DNA of 60,905 bases from Lamprocystis purpurea DSM 4197 (GCF_000379525.1 NZ_KB902512.1:1-60905), one strand, 5' to 3'; positions 24,900-34,918 are shown, numbered from the stretch's first letter. Program-made: numbers and translations. Notes: a model not told the origin generated them from the letters alone.

Positions 24900-25517
24900 A
24901 TGGTCCGGGATTATCGTCGCGGCGCCGCCAAGGTGACCCCCCGGCGCACCCGTCCGCGCTCCTGTGTCTGGTGGTTCCTGCTCGGCACCCTGACCGGCAG
25001 CTTCGGGGTCGGGCTCTATTGGATGACGCAAACCCGCGGACCGGTGACGCCCCCGGTGGCCGTCGCCCCCAAGGCCGAGCGGCCGGCGCCGCAGGAGCCG
25101 AACTTCCAGTTCGAGAACATCCTGCGCGACACCGTCGTCGACATCAAGGCCAACGACAAGCCGCTGCCGCCCCCCGCTCCCCGTCCGGAACCGCCCCCGC
25201 CGGACGAACCTGACGCGCCGGTCCAGCCGAGCACCCCGCCGGCCGATGCGCCCAAGAAGACTACCGCCGTCCCGGCCGGGTCCGGCACCTATGTGCTCCA
25301 GGTTGGCTCATTCAAGACCGCCAAGGATGCCGACCGCATGAAAGCCCAACTCGCCCTGCTCGGCGTCTCCACCCGGGTCCAGCCGGTCACCATGAAGAAC
25401 GGCGACATCTGGCATCGTGTCATGACCGGCCCGCTGGACGGAAAGAAAGCCATGGAGCAGACCCGCGCCGCGCTCCAGAAACATGGGAAGGAAGCCATAC
25501 CGGTGAAGGTTAAATGA
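24900..25517 (+). CDS. SPOR-domain cell division protein (FtsN-like)
   Basis: 205 residues: a short basic cytoplasmic tail (KVTPRRTRPR), one membrane helix (about 20-41, WWFLLGTLTGSFGVGLYWM), a proline-rich periplasmic linker (PPPAPRPEPPPPDEPDAPVQ) and a C-terminal SPOR domain (TYVLQVGSFKTAKDADRMKA to the end). SPOR domains bind denuded septal peptidoglycan. The argS-SPOR gene order is common in gammaproteobacteria. It starts with no gap after argS, so translational coupling is likely. Confidence 0.93.
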   Translation: MVRDYRRGAAKVTPRRTRPRSCVWWFLLGTLTGSFGVGLYWMTQTRGPVTPPVAVAPKAERPAPQEPNFQFENILRDTVVDIKANDKPLPPPAPRPEPPPPDEPDAPVQPSTPPADAPKKTTAVPAGSGTYVLQVGSFKTAKDADRMKAQLALLGVSTRVQPVTMKNGDIWHRVMTGPLDGKKAMEQTRAALQKHGKEAIPVKVK

Positions 25518-25574
25518 CGCGTCAGAAATAAGGCGATTGACAGCCATGAGTGGGCCATCACGGCGTCCGCCTTG

Positions 25575-28500
25575 CTAGAAATCAAGCCGGTTCAACACCT
25601 GCCCCGTCTTGGAATCCTTGACGATGGCGCGGAGCACTTTCGCGGTGCCGCAGCGGCCCAGCATCACTAACTCGGCGGCCCCGTTGCCGTTCAGGTCGGC
25701 GATGCTCACCAGGTCGAGCGGCGCACAAGCCCTGTCGTACCAAATCTGGTTCAGCCACCGGCCGGTCGCGCCGTCCAGCACGGTCGTGTTTACTTGGCCG
25801 GTCGCGGGTTTGCGGCCCAGCACCGCGTACTCCTGCGCACCATTGCCGTTCATGTCGTCCACGACGACTAACTTCAGCGGGTCGTACTCGGGGTTGAAAG
25901 CGGCCAAGGTGGCGACGCGTTGGTTGGTGACCGCATTAACCACCCACACCTGCGTGGCGTCCGCGGCCGCGGGACGCCACAGCATCGCGACCTGGGTGAT
26001 GCCGTTCCGGTCGGTGACCGCCTCGGCCTGCAGCAAGTCGGCCCCGGACCAGAGCGTTTGTACCGTGGCCCCGGTGCGGGAGTCCATGATGAGTACGCGA
26101 TCGGCCTTGTCTTTCTCGGACAGGATCACCCCGACCTCGGCGCTGCCGTTGCCGTTGAGGTCGGGCAAGGCCAGCACTTGGCGCGGTTCGAACTGCGCGG
26201 CGACGGGCAGGGTGTTGAGCAGGTTACCGGTGAGCGAATCGCGTATGTCGACACGGGTCGAGTCCACGGTGACCGGGCAGAGCGTCGGGGCATTGGCGGG
26301 TGCGGGTGCCCGGACGAAAATGTCACCCGTACCATTGGTGTCGTCCGCAACGAGGTTCGCATAAGACAGGAATGCGACGGTGCTGCCGTCGGCGCTGATC
26401 GCCGGCGCGTTCGATGCCATATAATCCCACGAGCCAAGCTGACCTGAATCCCCGCAGGTGTCGGTGCTCACGCGCTCGGTTCTGCCCGTTTCACGGTCGT
26501 GGACGAATACGTCTTCAATGTCGTTGTCTTTCGGCACGAGATTGCTGGCGGAGGACGCGAACGCCACGAACTGTCCATCGGCACTGATCGTAGGATAAGA
26601 ACTCGTGCCGTTACCTTGAACCCCGCTCGAGTCGAGACTCACTCGCTCGGTCCTGGCTGTTTCACGGTCGTGGACGAAGACGTCATCCGCAGCGTTGGTG
26701 TCGCCCGATACGAGATTGCTGGCCGCGGATGTGAACGCGACGAACCGTCCGTCCGAACTGATCGCCGGAGACCGGCTCGAGTCGTTCGCTTGAACCCCGT
26801 TCGACTCAAGACTCACCCGTTCAGTCGCACCGGTGTTGCGGTCGTGGACGAATGCGTCAGTCGCACGGTTGGTGTCGTTCGAGGCGAGATTGTCGGCAAT
26901 GGAGGCGAACGCGACGAACCGTCCGTCTGAACTGATCGCCGGAGACCAGCTCCAGTCGTTCGCTTGAACCCCATTCGAGTCGAGACTCACTCGCTCGGTC
27001 GTGGCCGTTTCACGGTCATGGACGAAGATGTCATCCGCAGCGTTGGTGTCGCCCGATACGAGATTGCTGGCCGCGGAGGTGAATACGACGAACCGTCCGT
27101 CAGCGCTGATTGCTATTTTATCACCGTAAGTACTCGAAGAATTACCTTGGACCCCGTTTGAATCGAGACTGACTCGCTCAGTCGTGCCCGCTTTACGGTC
27201 GCGGACGAAGACGTCTTCCGCAGCGTTGGTGTCGCCTGGCACGAGATTGCTGGCGTAGGATGCGAACGCGACGAACTGTCCATCGGCACTGATCGCAGCA
27301 TAAGAACTGGAGTTGTTACCTTGAACTCCGTTCGAGTCGAGACTAATCCGCTCGGTCGTGCCCGTTTCACGGTCGCGGATGAAGACGTCATGCGCGTCAT
27401 TGGTGTCATCCGGTACGAGATTGCTGGACTGGGCTTTGAACGCGACGAACCGTCCGTCAGCGCTGATTGCCGGGAACTCGGTTCCGCCTTGGTTGCCTTG
27501 CGCTCCGTTCGAGTCGAGACTCACCCGCTCGGTCACCCCCTCCGCCGCGATCTGCATCATCGTCGATGCCGTGAGGAGCGTGGCAAGTTCTTGGACGCCA
27601 TTGCCATCCTGGTCGGGGAGCACCGCTAGATCCACGGCGGTGGATTCGGGATCGAAGGCGACACTCCCGCGCAGATCGCCCGTCGGTGCATGACGGGTCT
27701 CGGCCCGGCTCGGGACGCCCCCGAGCAGGACGAGCTGCGGGCTAAGGTCTTGGCTGACGGCTGGCATCGTCTTGGCGGCGACCACCGGGCGCAGGCCGAC
27801 GCTGAATTCGAATTGGCTGATCAGGGCGCCGTTGACGGCGTCCTTCACCGTCGCGCGACTGGGACCCTCGGCGCTGGTGATGACGGCGATCTCCGGAGAG
27901 CCGTCACCGTTGGTGTCGCCGAGGGACAGCAGCCTGGCACGCCAGGGCGCCTCGTCGACTTGCGCCTCAACCGCGCCCAAGTCGATGCGGTCGCTGACCA
28001 CGCGGGCAAAGCCGGTGCCGCGTTGGTCAAACTCGGGCGGGGGGCTGAAGTCCGGATCGCCGCGATCGAGCGCCGGGCTGCCAGGTCGCAGGGCTTGGGT
28101 GTGGGTGGGGCCGCCATGGTCTCCCAAAGGTCCGAGCATCGGGTCGATGCCGAAGAGGTTGGACCCGGTCACCTTCTCATTGATCGTTACGTCAGGCGGC
28201 GCCTGAATCAACGAATAATCGACGTCGAAGGGGATAGGCCCGGTCAGGTCCAGCCCCGAGCCTGACCCGTTACCCGCGACGATTGAATTCAGGATAGAAA
28301 TCTCGCCATATGAATGATCATTGTAATAAAATGGTAGAAATTCGACGCCGGCGAACGCGTTGCCGGTGATTGTCGTGTTCCGTATCTGTAGAGATAGTTG
28401 GCTGAGCCATAACGAGGAGGAAAATCCGGTGCCCCCATTTCCGGTGATGGTGCTGTTATCGATTGTGAATGCGCAGCTGGAGTAGCCGAGGCTTACCGAA

Positions 28501-29324
28501 ACGCCGGAGTGATTCCCGAAGATCAGGCTGCCGCTAATGGAAGCACGACCGCCCCCATAACATGCACGAATTCCGGTTGCGTTATCGGTAATCGTGCTGT
28601 CGGTGATCGCAACACTGTTGTCGGCAATAATACCTGTCACATTCCCTATAACCACGGTGTTTCGGATGGTTGTCGTGTGATTATCGCCCAATTTCCAAGA
28701 AGCGCCAACAATGATGCCAAAATGGTTGTCGGAGACCAATGAATCACTGACTTCCAAATCACCGTATCCGTACGAATCGCTAGGATAGATTCCAGTAGTG
28801 TTTCCAGTGATAACCGTATCTGCAACCTTGACTCGAGTGCTATAGTCGGAGCCATTGATTGCGGTGAGTGCGTTCGTCAACGTCAAGCCGGAAACGGTGA
28901 GTTCTAGGGATTGATATGAAGGGCGGTCATACTGCAACTGCAGGATATCGAAAGCTCCACCGCCATCCAGCGTCAATTCCGCCGCGCCCGGCCCGCTCAG
29001 CGTCAGCACGTCCGTGCTGACCAGTGCCCCGGAGGTGAGTGTAATGGTGCCGGTGACGGTGGACGCAAAGACGATCTCGTCCGGCCCCGGTTCGGCATTG
29101 GCGTCGAGCATCGCCTGACGCAGGCTGCCCGGCCCGGCATCGTCGGTAGTGGTGACGGTGAAGGTCTCGGCCAAGGTGTTCAGCGGGCTCGCAAGCGCCA
29201 ATGCCAGGACGCTCGCTGCCGCGAGGTGCCTGGCCGGGCTTGGACCCAGGCTCGCACGCATGGCAACGGCCAGCGGACCGGGTAAGTGTGAGGGCAGCGT
29301 GATCAGGTTGACGGGTTCGATCAT
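25575..29324 (-). CDS. Large exported beta-helix / PD40-propeller / FG-GAP protein
   Basis: About 1249 residues from ATG 29324 (GGAAGC upstream; a TTG at 29387 is less likely). A signal peptide ends near SPLNTLA. A right-handed beta-helix of CSLREA/parallel-helix type follows (DDAGPGSLRQAMLDAN, then ITGN/ISGS repeats, about 60-390). Two FG-GAP-like segments (GDTNGDGSPEIAV) precede seven consecutive PD40 repeats of about 58 residues, each with TERVSLDSNGVQ, AISADGRFVAF and DVFVHDRETG (about 605-1015). The C terminus has further Ca-binding-like NGNG repeats (DLNGNGSAEVGV, DMNGNGAQEYAV). Probably a surface or secreted adhesin-like protein; no sorting signal recognised. Confidence 0.85.
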   Translation of the reverse strand: MIEPVNLITLPSHLPGPLAVAMRASLGPSPARHLAAASVLALALASPLNTLAETFTVTTTDDAGPGSLRQAMLDANAEPGPDEIVFASTVTGTITLTSGALVSTDVLTLSGPGAAELTLDGGGAFDILQLQYDRPSYQSLELTVSGLTLTNALTAINGSDYSTRVKVADTVITGNTTGIYPSDSYGYGDLEVSDSLVSDNHFGIIVGASWKLGDNHTTTIRNTVVIGNVTGIIADNSVAITDSTITDNATGIRACYGGGRASISGSLIFGNHSGVSVSLGYSSCAFTIDNSTITGNGGTGFSSSLWLSQLSLQIRNTTITGNAFAGVEFLPFYYNDHSYGEISILNSIVAGNGSGSGLDLTGPIPFDVDYSLIQAPPDVTINEKVTGSNLFGIDPMLGPLGDHGGPTHTQALRPGSPALDRGDPDFSPPPEFDQRGTGFARVVSDRIDLGAVEAQVDEAPWRARLLSLGDTNGDGSPEIAVITSAEGPSRATVKDAVNGALISQFEFSVGLRPVVAAKTMPAVSQDLSPQLVLLGGVPSRAETRHAPTGDLRGSVAFDPESTAVDLAVLPDQDGNGVQELATLLTASTMMQIAAEGVTERVSLDSNGAQGNQGGTEFPAISADGRFVAFKAQSSNLVPDDTNDAHDVFIRDRETGTTERISLDSNGVQGNNSSSYAAISADGQFVAFASYASNLVPGDTNAAEDVFVRDRKAGTTERVSLDSNGVQGNSSSTYGDKIAISADGRFVVFTSAASNLVSGDTNAADDIFVHDRETATTERVSLDSNGVQANDWSWSPAISSDGRFVAFASIADNLASNDTNRATDAFVHDRNTGATERVSLESNGVQANDSSRSPAISSDGRFVAFTSAASNLVSGDTNAADDVFVHDRETARTERVSLDSSGVQGNGTSSYPTISADGQFVAFASSASNLVPKDNDIEDVFVHDRETGRTERVSTDTCGDSGQLGSWDYMASNAPAISADGSTVAFLSYANLVADDTNGTGDIFVRAPAPANAPTLCPVTVDSTRVDIRDSLTGNLLNTLPVAAQFEPRQVLALPDLNGNGSAEVGVILSEKDKADRVLIMDSRTGATVQTLWSGADLLQAEAVTDRNGITQVAMLWRPAAADATQVWVVNAVTNQRVATLAAFNPEYDPLKLVVVDDMNGNGAQEYAVLGRKPATGQVNTTVLDGATGRWLNQIWYDRACAPLDLVSIADLNGNGAAELVMLGRCGTAKVLRAIVKDSKTGQVLNRLDF

Positions 29325-29655
29325 GATGAGCTTCCGTGGGCTGAAGTGTTGCGCGTCACCGGCAGACAGTTGTTGGAACAATGACAAGGATTAGAGTATC
29401 GAGATACCTTGTCGGATCGTCAAATCAAATCGCTGAGTATAGGATTTGACAGAAATCGCCTAAGATAAGGTTCGTCGTCCCCACGTTTGACCGGGCGCCG
29501 CGCAGCCGGGCCTCGATCAAGATTCCGGCCGCTTGGGCTCGCCGGGTGCGTCGTTACCGTCAGGGCTGGGAGCCCTGACGACGCATGCCGCTGGCTTACG
29601 ATCAAGGCCCGCGGCCCGAACCCCGAACCCGGCTGCACGCGTCACAGGTCCCAAC
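29325..29655. other. Divergent intergenic region holding family B element
   Basis: 29509-29609 is a family B element. The remainder (29325-29508) is AT-richer and should carry the promoters of the large beta-helix gene (minus) and of the yhaO/yhaN pair (plus). GACAGAAATCGCCTAAG at about 29448-29464 resembles the right arm of the element behind yhaN (34688-34701) but has no partner arm here. Confidence 0.5.
29509..29609. mobile_element. Palindromic element family B, copy 2
   Basis: Left end GGCCTCGATCAAGATTCCGG (29509 on), right end GATCAAGGCC (to 29609), around an inner hairpin CGTCAGGGCTGGGAGCCCTG. The flanking 8-mers CGCAGCCG and CGCGGCCC match at six positions, compatible with an aged target duplication. 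An upstream reading of the yhaO frame runs through it and is spurious. Confidence 0.7.
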
Positions 29656-30933
29656 TTGAAATTCATTCACGCCGCCGACGTTCATCTCGACAGCCCGCTG
29701 CGCGGTCTCGAACGCTATGAAGGGGCGCCGGTGGGCGAGTTGCGTGGGGCGACGCGGCGGGCCTGCGCGCAGTTGGTGGATCTGGCGCTCGCCGAGTCGG
29801 TGGACTTCGTGCTGCTGGCGGGTGACCTCTATGACGGCGACTGGCGGGACTACAACACCGGGCTCTTTTTCACTCATCAGATGGCCCGGTTGCAGGAGGC
29901 GGCTATTCCGGTCTTGATGATCGCCGGAAACCACGACGCGGCGAGTCAACTCACCAAAGTGCTGCGTCCGCCGGAGAATGTCCTGGTGTTCTCGACCCGT
30001 GCGCCCGAGACCCGCATTCTGGAGCCGCTCGGAGTAGCCGTTCACGGGCAGGGTTTCCCGACGCGCGCGGTCACCGAGGATTTGGCGCTGACCTATCCCG
30101 CGGCGGACCCGGATCTGTTCAACATTGGTTTGCTGCATACCTCGCTGGACGGCCGGCCGGGGCATGAATCCTATGCCCCCAGCAGCCTGGCCGGGTTGCG
30201 CGCCCGCGGCTACGACTATTGGGCGCTTGGTCATGTGCACCAGCGTGAAGTGGTCGCCCAGGCGCCCTGGGTGGTCTTTCCGGGGAATCTTCAGGGACGG
30301 CACGCCCGTGAAACCGGACCCAAGGGCTGCACCCTGGTGCGGGTCGAGGACGGACAGGTGAGCCACCTCGAACACCGCGCCCTGGATGTGGTGCGCTGGT
30401 CGGTCTGCATGGTCGACCTGACCGCGGTGGCAACCCTGGAGGCCGTTTATGACCGGGTCGAGCCGGCCCTGCGCGCCGTGCTGCCCGCTGCCGAGGGCCG
30501 CTTGTCGGCGGTGCGCATCCGGCTCACCGGCGCGTGCGGGGTCCATGGCCGACTGCATGCCGAGCGCGAGCGCGTGGTCAACGACTGTCGTGTGCTCGCC
30601 GGCAGTGTCGGCGCCGGTGACCTGTGGGTCGAACAGGTGCAGATCGACACCCGCGGGACGGCGTCCGCTCCCGCCGGTGACGATGCGCTCGGCAGCCTGT
30701 TGCGGGCGATCGAGGGGCTGGAGCTGGACCCGCCGCGGCTGGCCGATCTGGCCGCCGAGGTCGCTGACCTGGGGATCAAACTGCCGCTGAGTCTGCGCTC
30801 CGGCGCGGACGGTTTCGACCCCGCCGCGCCGCCCTATCTCCAGGAGTGTCTGGAGGATGTCAAAGCCCTGTTGCTCGACCGGCTGTTGGGTCAGCACCGG
30901 GATGCGGACGGCGATCGGAGGCCGAGCAAGTGA
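29656..30933 (+). CDS. yhaO: YhaO/SbcD-like metallophosphoesterase
   Basis: 425 residues from a TTG (LKFIHAADVHLDSPLRGLER). Calcineurin-like nuclease motifs: D-x-H (ADVHLDS), GD (LAGDLYDGDW), GNHD (MIAGNHDAAS), and GH-x-H (WALGHVHQREV). Mn-dependent DNA exonuclease/endonuclease subunit of an Mre11/SbcD type. The last codon overlaps the GTG of the ATPase gene (GTGA), the normal tight coupling of the pair. Earlier in-frame starts lie in repeat B sequence and are rejected. Confidence 0.9.
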   Translation: MKFIHAADVHLDSPLRGLERYEGAPVGELRGATRRACAQLVDLALAESVDFVLLAGDLYDGDWRDYNTGLFFTHQMARLQEAAIPVLMIAGNHDAASQLTKVLRPPENVLVFSTRAPETRILEPLGVAVHGQGFPTRAVTEDLALTYPAADPDLFNIGLLHTSLDGRPGHESYAPSSLAGLRARGYDYWALGHVHQREVVAQAPWVVFPGNLQGRHARETGPKGCTLVRVEDGQVSHLEHRALDVVRWSVCMVDLTAVATLEAVYDRVEPALRAVLPAAEGRLSAVRIRLTGACGVHGRLHAERERVVNDCRVLAGSVGAGDLWVEQVQIDTRGTASAPAGDDALGSLLRAIEGLELDPPRLADLAAEVADLGIKLPLSLRSGADGFDPAAPPYLQECLEDVKALLLDRLLGQHRDADGDRRPSK

Positions 30934-33900
30934 AGATTCTGGATCTGCACCTGCGTGCCTTCGGCCCCTTCACCGACTGCGATCTGGACCTGAGTGGAGG
31001 GCAGCAGGGTCTGCACCTGATCTTCGGACCCAACGAGGCGGGAAAGAGCTCGGCCCTGCGCGCATTACGGGCGTTGCTGTACGGCATCCCCGAGCGCACC
31101 GGCGACGATTTTCTGCACGACCGGCAGGATCTGCGGGTCGGCGGTCGGTTGCGTGGGTCGAACGGTGCCGAGGTCCACTGCATTCGGCGCAAGGGCCGGA
31201 AGAACACCCTGTTGGACAGCGACGGCAAGACACTCCCCGACGATACCCTGGCGCCGCTGCTCGCCGGTGTCGATGACCGCCTGTTCGAGCGCCTGTTCGG
31301 CATCGATCATGAAGGGCTGGTGAGCGGCGGTCAGGCGCTGCTGGCCGAGCGCGGTCGTGAGGCCGAGGCGTTGTTCGGCAGCGGCCTGGGCGGGGTCGAT
31401 CTCAACGCGGTCCTGCGGCGGCTCGATGAGGAAGCGAGCGCCTTGTTCTTGCCGCGCGGCGCCAAGCCGACGATCAACAGCGAGCTGCACCGCTTCGCGG
31501 AGATCGAACACCGTCAGCGCGAGGTCTCGCTGTCCGCGCGGCAGTGGGACGAGGCGCGCAAGGCCGTGCAGCAGGCGCGGCGGCGGTTGGCCGAACTGGA
31601 TGGCGCGCTGGCGCTCGCGGCCGGACAGCGCCACCGGTTGGAGCGCATCCGCCGCACCCTGCCGAATTTGGCGCGGCGCGCCCAACTGCTTGAACAGCGC
31701 GCGCGGCTGGGCGAGGTGCCGGGGTTGTCCGCGGGTTTTGGGCAGCGGCGTGAAACCGCGATGGCCCAACGCACGCTGGCACTGGCCAGCCGCCTGAATG
31801 CCCAGACGCGGGACGCGGAACTCAAGGAGCAGGCCGCGGCCTTGCAGGTGTCCGCCGATCTGCTGGCGGAGGCCGAGCTGATCGATGCCCTGCGTGAGCG
31901 ACTGGGCAGTCACCGCAAGGCGGCCGCGGATCGGCCGGGGCTGGTGGCCGAGCGGGCCGCCTTGGCGGGTCAGGCCGCCACCCTGCTGGGGCAACTGCGT
32001 CCCGATCTGACCCTGGACGCGGCGCCGACCTTGCGTCCGTTGCTCAATCGGCGGCGGCGGGCGACCGAGCTCGGCGGGCGTCAGGAAGCGGTCGCCGCCG
32101 CGCTCGAACAGGCGCGGGGCACCTTGGCCGAGGCCGCGGAACAACTCGCGGACCGGCGCGCCGCGCACGCCGGGCTGCCGGTCAGCCCGCCGCCGGACGG
32201 ACTGCGCCGGGCGACCGAGGAGGCCCGGCGGGCCGGCGATCTGGAGCGCGCCATCGCCGAGACGCGCGCGCGCAGCACGCAGCACGCGGACGCCTGCCGT
32301 CGCGAGTTGGCCGCACTCGGGCTCTGGGGCGCCGACCTGGACGCGCTGCGGGCCGCGCCCTTGCCGAGCGGTGAGTCCATCGAGCGCTGCATCGCCGACG
32401 CGCAGGGGCTGGACGAGGCCCGACGCTCCCTGGAGACGCTGCGCGCCGAGGTTGAGGCCGAGCGGCGGCAGAGCGCGGAGTCACTGCGGGTCTTCCAGTT
32501 GGCCGGCGCGGCGCCGTCGGAGGTCGATCTCGAACAGTCGCGTGCCGCGCGCGAGCACGGCTGGCAACTCATCAAACGGCAGTGGCTCGAGGGCGAGGAC
32601 ATCGCTGCCGCGGCCCACGCCTATGCGGCGGGGACCGCGCTGCCCCTGGCGTTCGAGGGCGCGGTGGCACAGGCCGATGAGGTCGCCGATCGTCTGCGGC
32701 GCGAGGCTCAGCGGGTCCATGAGCAGGCTGCCGCGCAGGCCCGGTTGGAAGCCTGTGAGCAGCGGCTGGACGCGGCCGGGCAGGCCGCGACGCGCCTGGC
32801 GGAGCAGAGTGAGCAACTCGAACAGGCCTGGTGCGCACTCTGGTCGCCCTGCGGTTTGATACCGCTGCCGCCCCGTGAGATGCGCCAGTGGCACGCGGCG
32901 GCGTTGCGGTTGCGCGAACGGGCCGGGCAGGGCGATGCGCTGGCGGCTGAGTTGGCGGCCCTGGAGGCGACCCGGCAGGGTCATCTGCGCGCCGTTCAGG
33001 CCGCGCTCGACGCGCTGGGGCTGGCCGTGCCGCCGACGCCGCCCGCGTCGGGAGCAGCAGCGCTTAATCCACTGCTCGATCAGGCCGAGACGCAACTGCG
33101 CACCCTGCAGGAGACCGAACGCCGTCGCGTCCTGCTGGCGCAGGAGATCGCCGCGCTCGAAGCATCCCAGCGGCGGCTGATGCTCGAGGTCAAGACCAGG
33201 CAGGACGAGCGGGCCGACTGGCTGGCTGCCTGGGGTGCACTAACGGCTGAACTCGGCCTGGCAGCGGATGCCAGTCCGGGCGAGCTGACCGACTATCTGA
33301 TGGGCCTCGACGCGTGCCTCAAACAACTCGGTGAGGCCGAGCGGCTGGACGCGCGCATCCAGGGCATCGACGCCGACGGTGTACAGTTCCGCGCTCAGGT
33401 CGACGCGCTCTTGGCGCGACTGGCGTCGGAACTGCGCGGCCGTCCGGTCGAGGAGACCGTGCCGCAGTTACATGCCCAATTGGTCAGGCAGCGCGAGGAC
33501 CAGAGCCGACGCGATGAACTCACCGCCCAGTCGCGCCGCGCGCAGCAGGAGATCCAGCAGGCGCAAGCCGCGATCCAGGCGGCCGACGCGGTGCTCGCCG
33601 AACTCTGCCACGAGGCCGGCTGCGCCGATCCGGACCAACTGGCGGCCGTCGAGCAACGAGTCCAGGAACATCGCGAGTTGGGCCGGCAACTGAGCGAGGT
33701 CGAAATCGAACTGGTGACCGCCGGCGATGGTCTGGGGATCGAGGCGTTGCAGGAGGAAGCCGGGCAGGTCGACCGCGATGCCGTCCTGGCCGAACTGACG
33801 GCACTGGAGGCGCGGATCGAGGGTGAATTGCGTCCGCAGCAGGCCGCATTGTTCGAACAGAAAGTGGAGGTCGAACGCCAGTTCGCCGCCATGGCCGGTG

Positions 33901-34472
33901 ACGATGCTGCCGCTGCCCTGGCCGAGGAGGCGCAGCAGAGTCTGTCGAGCCTGCGTGCCCAGGGCGAGCGCTATGTCCGGGTCAAACTCGCGGCGCGGAT
34001 TCTGCGCGATGAAATCGAGCGCTTCCGCCGTCAGCACCGCGACCCCATCCTCAGCCGCGCCAGCGGCTATTTCGCCCGACTGACCTGCAACGCCTTCAGT
34101 GCGGTCGAAACCGACTTCGACACCTGCGATCAGCCCGTGCTGACAGGCCGGCGCGCCACCGGCGAGCGGGTGCGGGTGGAGGGCATGAGCACCGGTACCC
34201 GCGATCAGCTCTACCTGGCCTTGCGCCTGGCCAATCTGGACCATTACCTGGACAGCGCCGAGCCCCTGCCGTTCATCGTCGACGACATTCTCATCCAGTT
34301 CGACGACGCGCGCGCCCAGGCCACGCTCGCCGCCCTGGCGGACTTCTCAGTCAGGACCCAAGTGATTTTGTTCACCCATCATCGGCAGGTCGTCGATCAG
34401 GCCAGGGCGCTGGACCCGAGTGGCGAGCGGGTGCTGGTGCATACGCTGATGGGCCAGGCGCAGGCAGTCTAG
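30930..34472 (+). CDS. yhaN: YhaN/SbcC-like AAA ATPase with long coiled coils
   Basis: 1180 residues from a GTG overlapping the yhaO stop. Walker A is FGPNEAGKSSALRALRALLY (about 32-51). A very Ala/Glu/Arg-rich coiled-coil region follows (about 190-1030), broken in the middle where a hinge would be. The C-terminal ATPase half has GMSTGTRDQLYLALRLA (ABC signature-like) and Walker B PFIVDDILIQFDD. With the upstream nuclease it forms an SMC-like DNA end-processing complex. The stop codon lies inside the terminal repeat of a palindromic element. Confidence 0.92.
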   Translation: MKILDLHLRAFGPFTDCDLDLSGGQQGLHLIFGPNEAGKSSALRALRALLYGIPERTGDDFLHDRQDLRVGGRLRGSNGAEVHCIRRKGRKNTLLDSDGKTLPDDTLAPLLAGVDDRLFERLFGIDHEGLVSGGQALLAERGREAEALFGSGLGGVDLNAVLRRLDEEASALFLPRGAKPTINSELHRFAEIEHRQREVSLSARQWDEARKAVQQARRRLAELDGALALAAGQRHRLERIRRTLPNLARRAQLLEQRARLGEVPGLSAGFGQRRETAMAQRTLALASRLNAQTRDAELKEQAAALQVSADLLAEAELIDALRERLGSHRKAAADRPGLVAERAALAGQAATLLGQLRPDLTLDAAPTLRPLLNRRRRATELGGRQEAVAAALEQARGTLAEAAEQLADRRAAHAGLPVSPPPDGLRRATEEARRAGDLERAIAETRARSTQHADACRRELAALGLWGADLDALRAAPLPSGESIERCIADAQGLDEARRSLETLRAEVEAERRQSAESLRVFQLAGAAPSEVDLEQSRAAREHGWQLIKRQWLEGEDIAAAAHAYAAGTALPLAFEGAVAQADEVADRLRREAQRVHEQAAAQARLEACEQRLDAAGQAATRLAEQSEQLEQAWCALWSPCGLIPLPPREMRQWHAAALRLRERAGQGDALAAELAALEATRQGHLRAVQAALDALGLAVPPTPPASGAAALNPLLDQAETQLRTLQETERRRVLLAQEIAALEASQRRLMLEVKTRQDERADWLAAWGALTAELGLAADASPGELTDYLMGLDACLKQLGEAERLDARIQGIDADGVQFRAQVDALLARLASELRGRPVEETVPQLHAQLVRQREDQSRRDELTAQSRRAQQEIQQAQAAIQAADAVLAELCHEAGCADPDQLAAVEQRVQEHRELGRQLSEVEIELVTAGDGLGIEALQEEAGQVDRDAVLAELTALEARIEGELRPQQAALFEQKVEVERQFAAMAGDDAAAALAEEAQQSLSSLRAQGERYVRVKLAARILRDEIERFRRQHRDPILSRASGYFARLTCNAFSAVETDFDTCDQPVLTGRRATGERVRVEGMSTGTRDQLYLALRLANLDHYLDSAEPLPFIVDDILIQFDDARAQATLAALADFSVRTQVILFTHHRQVVDQARALDPSGERVLVHTLMGQAQAV

Positions 34473-34719
34473 CAGCCTGTCGGACTTAGCCCCTAGGATA
34501 AGGGCGTGAGTCAATAAAAAGGCTTTTTGTTGCTCTACAATCTAACGTTAGGTGATTTCCGCGAAAAATCCAACCCGTAGGAGCCCGCTTGCGGGCGACG
34601 GGTGGGGGGCACAATGACGCGATTCCGACAGGTCACGTCGCCCGCAAGCGGGCTCCTACGGAGCTTGATTCTTGATAGCGTCTTATTCGGAAATCGCCTA
34701 AAGTCCGACAGGCTGCTAG
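34469..34719. mobile_element. Triple-nested palindromic element (family G) at the end of yhaN
   Basis: Outer perfect 19-bp inverted repeats CTAGCAGCCTGTCGGACTT at 34469-34487 and 34701-34719. Middle arms TTAGGTGATTTCCG (34548-34561) and its near-complement (34688-34701). Inner perfect 23-bp arms around GGAGCCCGCTTGCGGGCGAC (34577-34599 and 34637-34659). The TAG of the outer left arm (34470-34472) is the yhaN stop codon. No coding capacity. Confidence 0.85.
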
Positions 34720-34918
34720 CCTCGGACTCGGAGTAACGGGATCTTCTTGGATGAGTTGAGCGGCGTTGGTCGTCGTTCCGGCCAGGCCTTTTGCCGAGGT
34801 CGTGGGGAGGAAAGCTGATCCACAGATGTCACAGATGAACACACATGTTCATCTTCATCTGTGATCATCTGTGGACAACTCCGAATGATCGCAAGATTCC
34901 GGGCTGACTTCCTTTGGT
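34473..34918. other. Gene-free region after yhaN
   Basis: Filled by the nested element to 34719, then a solo family B end at 34762-34783 (GTTCCGGCC core), then an imperfect palindrome of CACAGATG/CATCTGTG units at about 34818-34875. Nothing coding is seen. Confidence 0.6.

Noticed and set aside
29533-29655. N-terminal extension of the YhaO-like protein
   Set aside because: The extension overlaps a family B element and the metallophosphoesterase motif begins exactly at the TTG at 29656.
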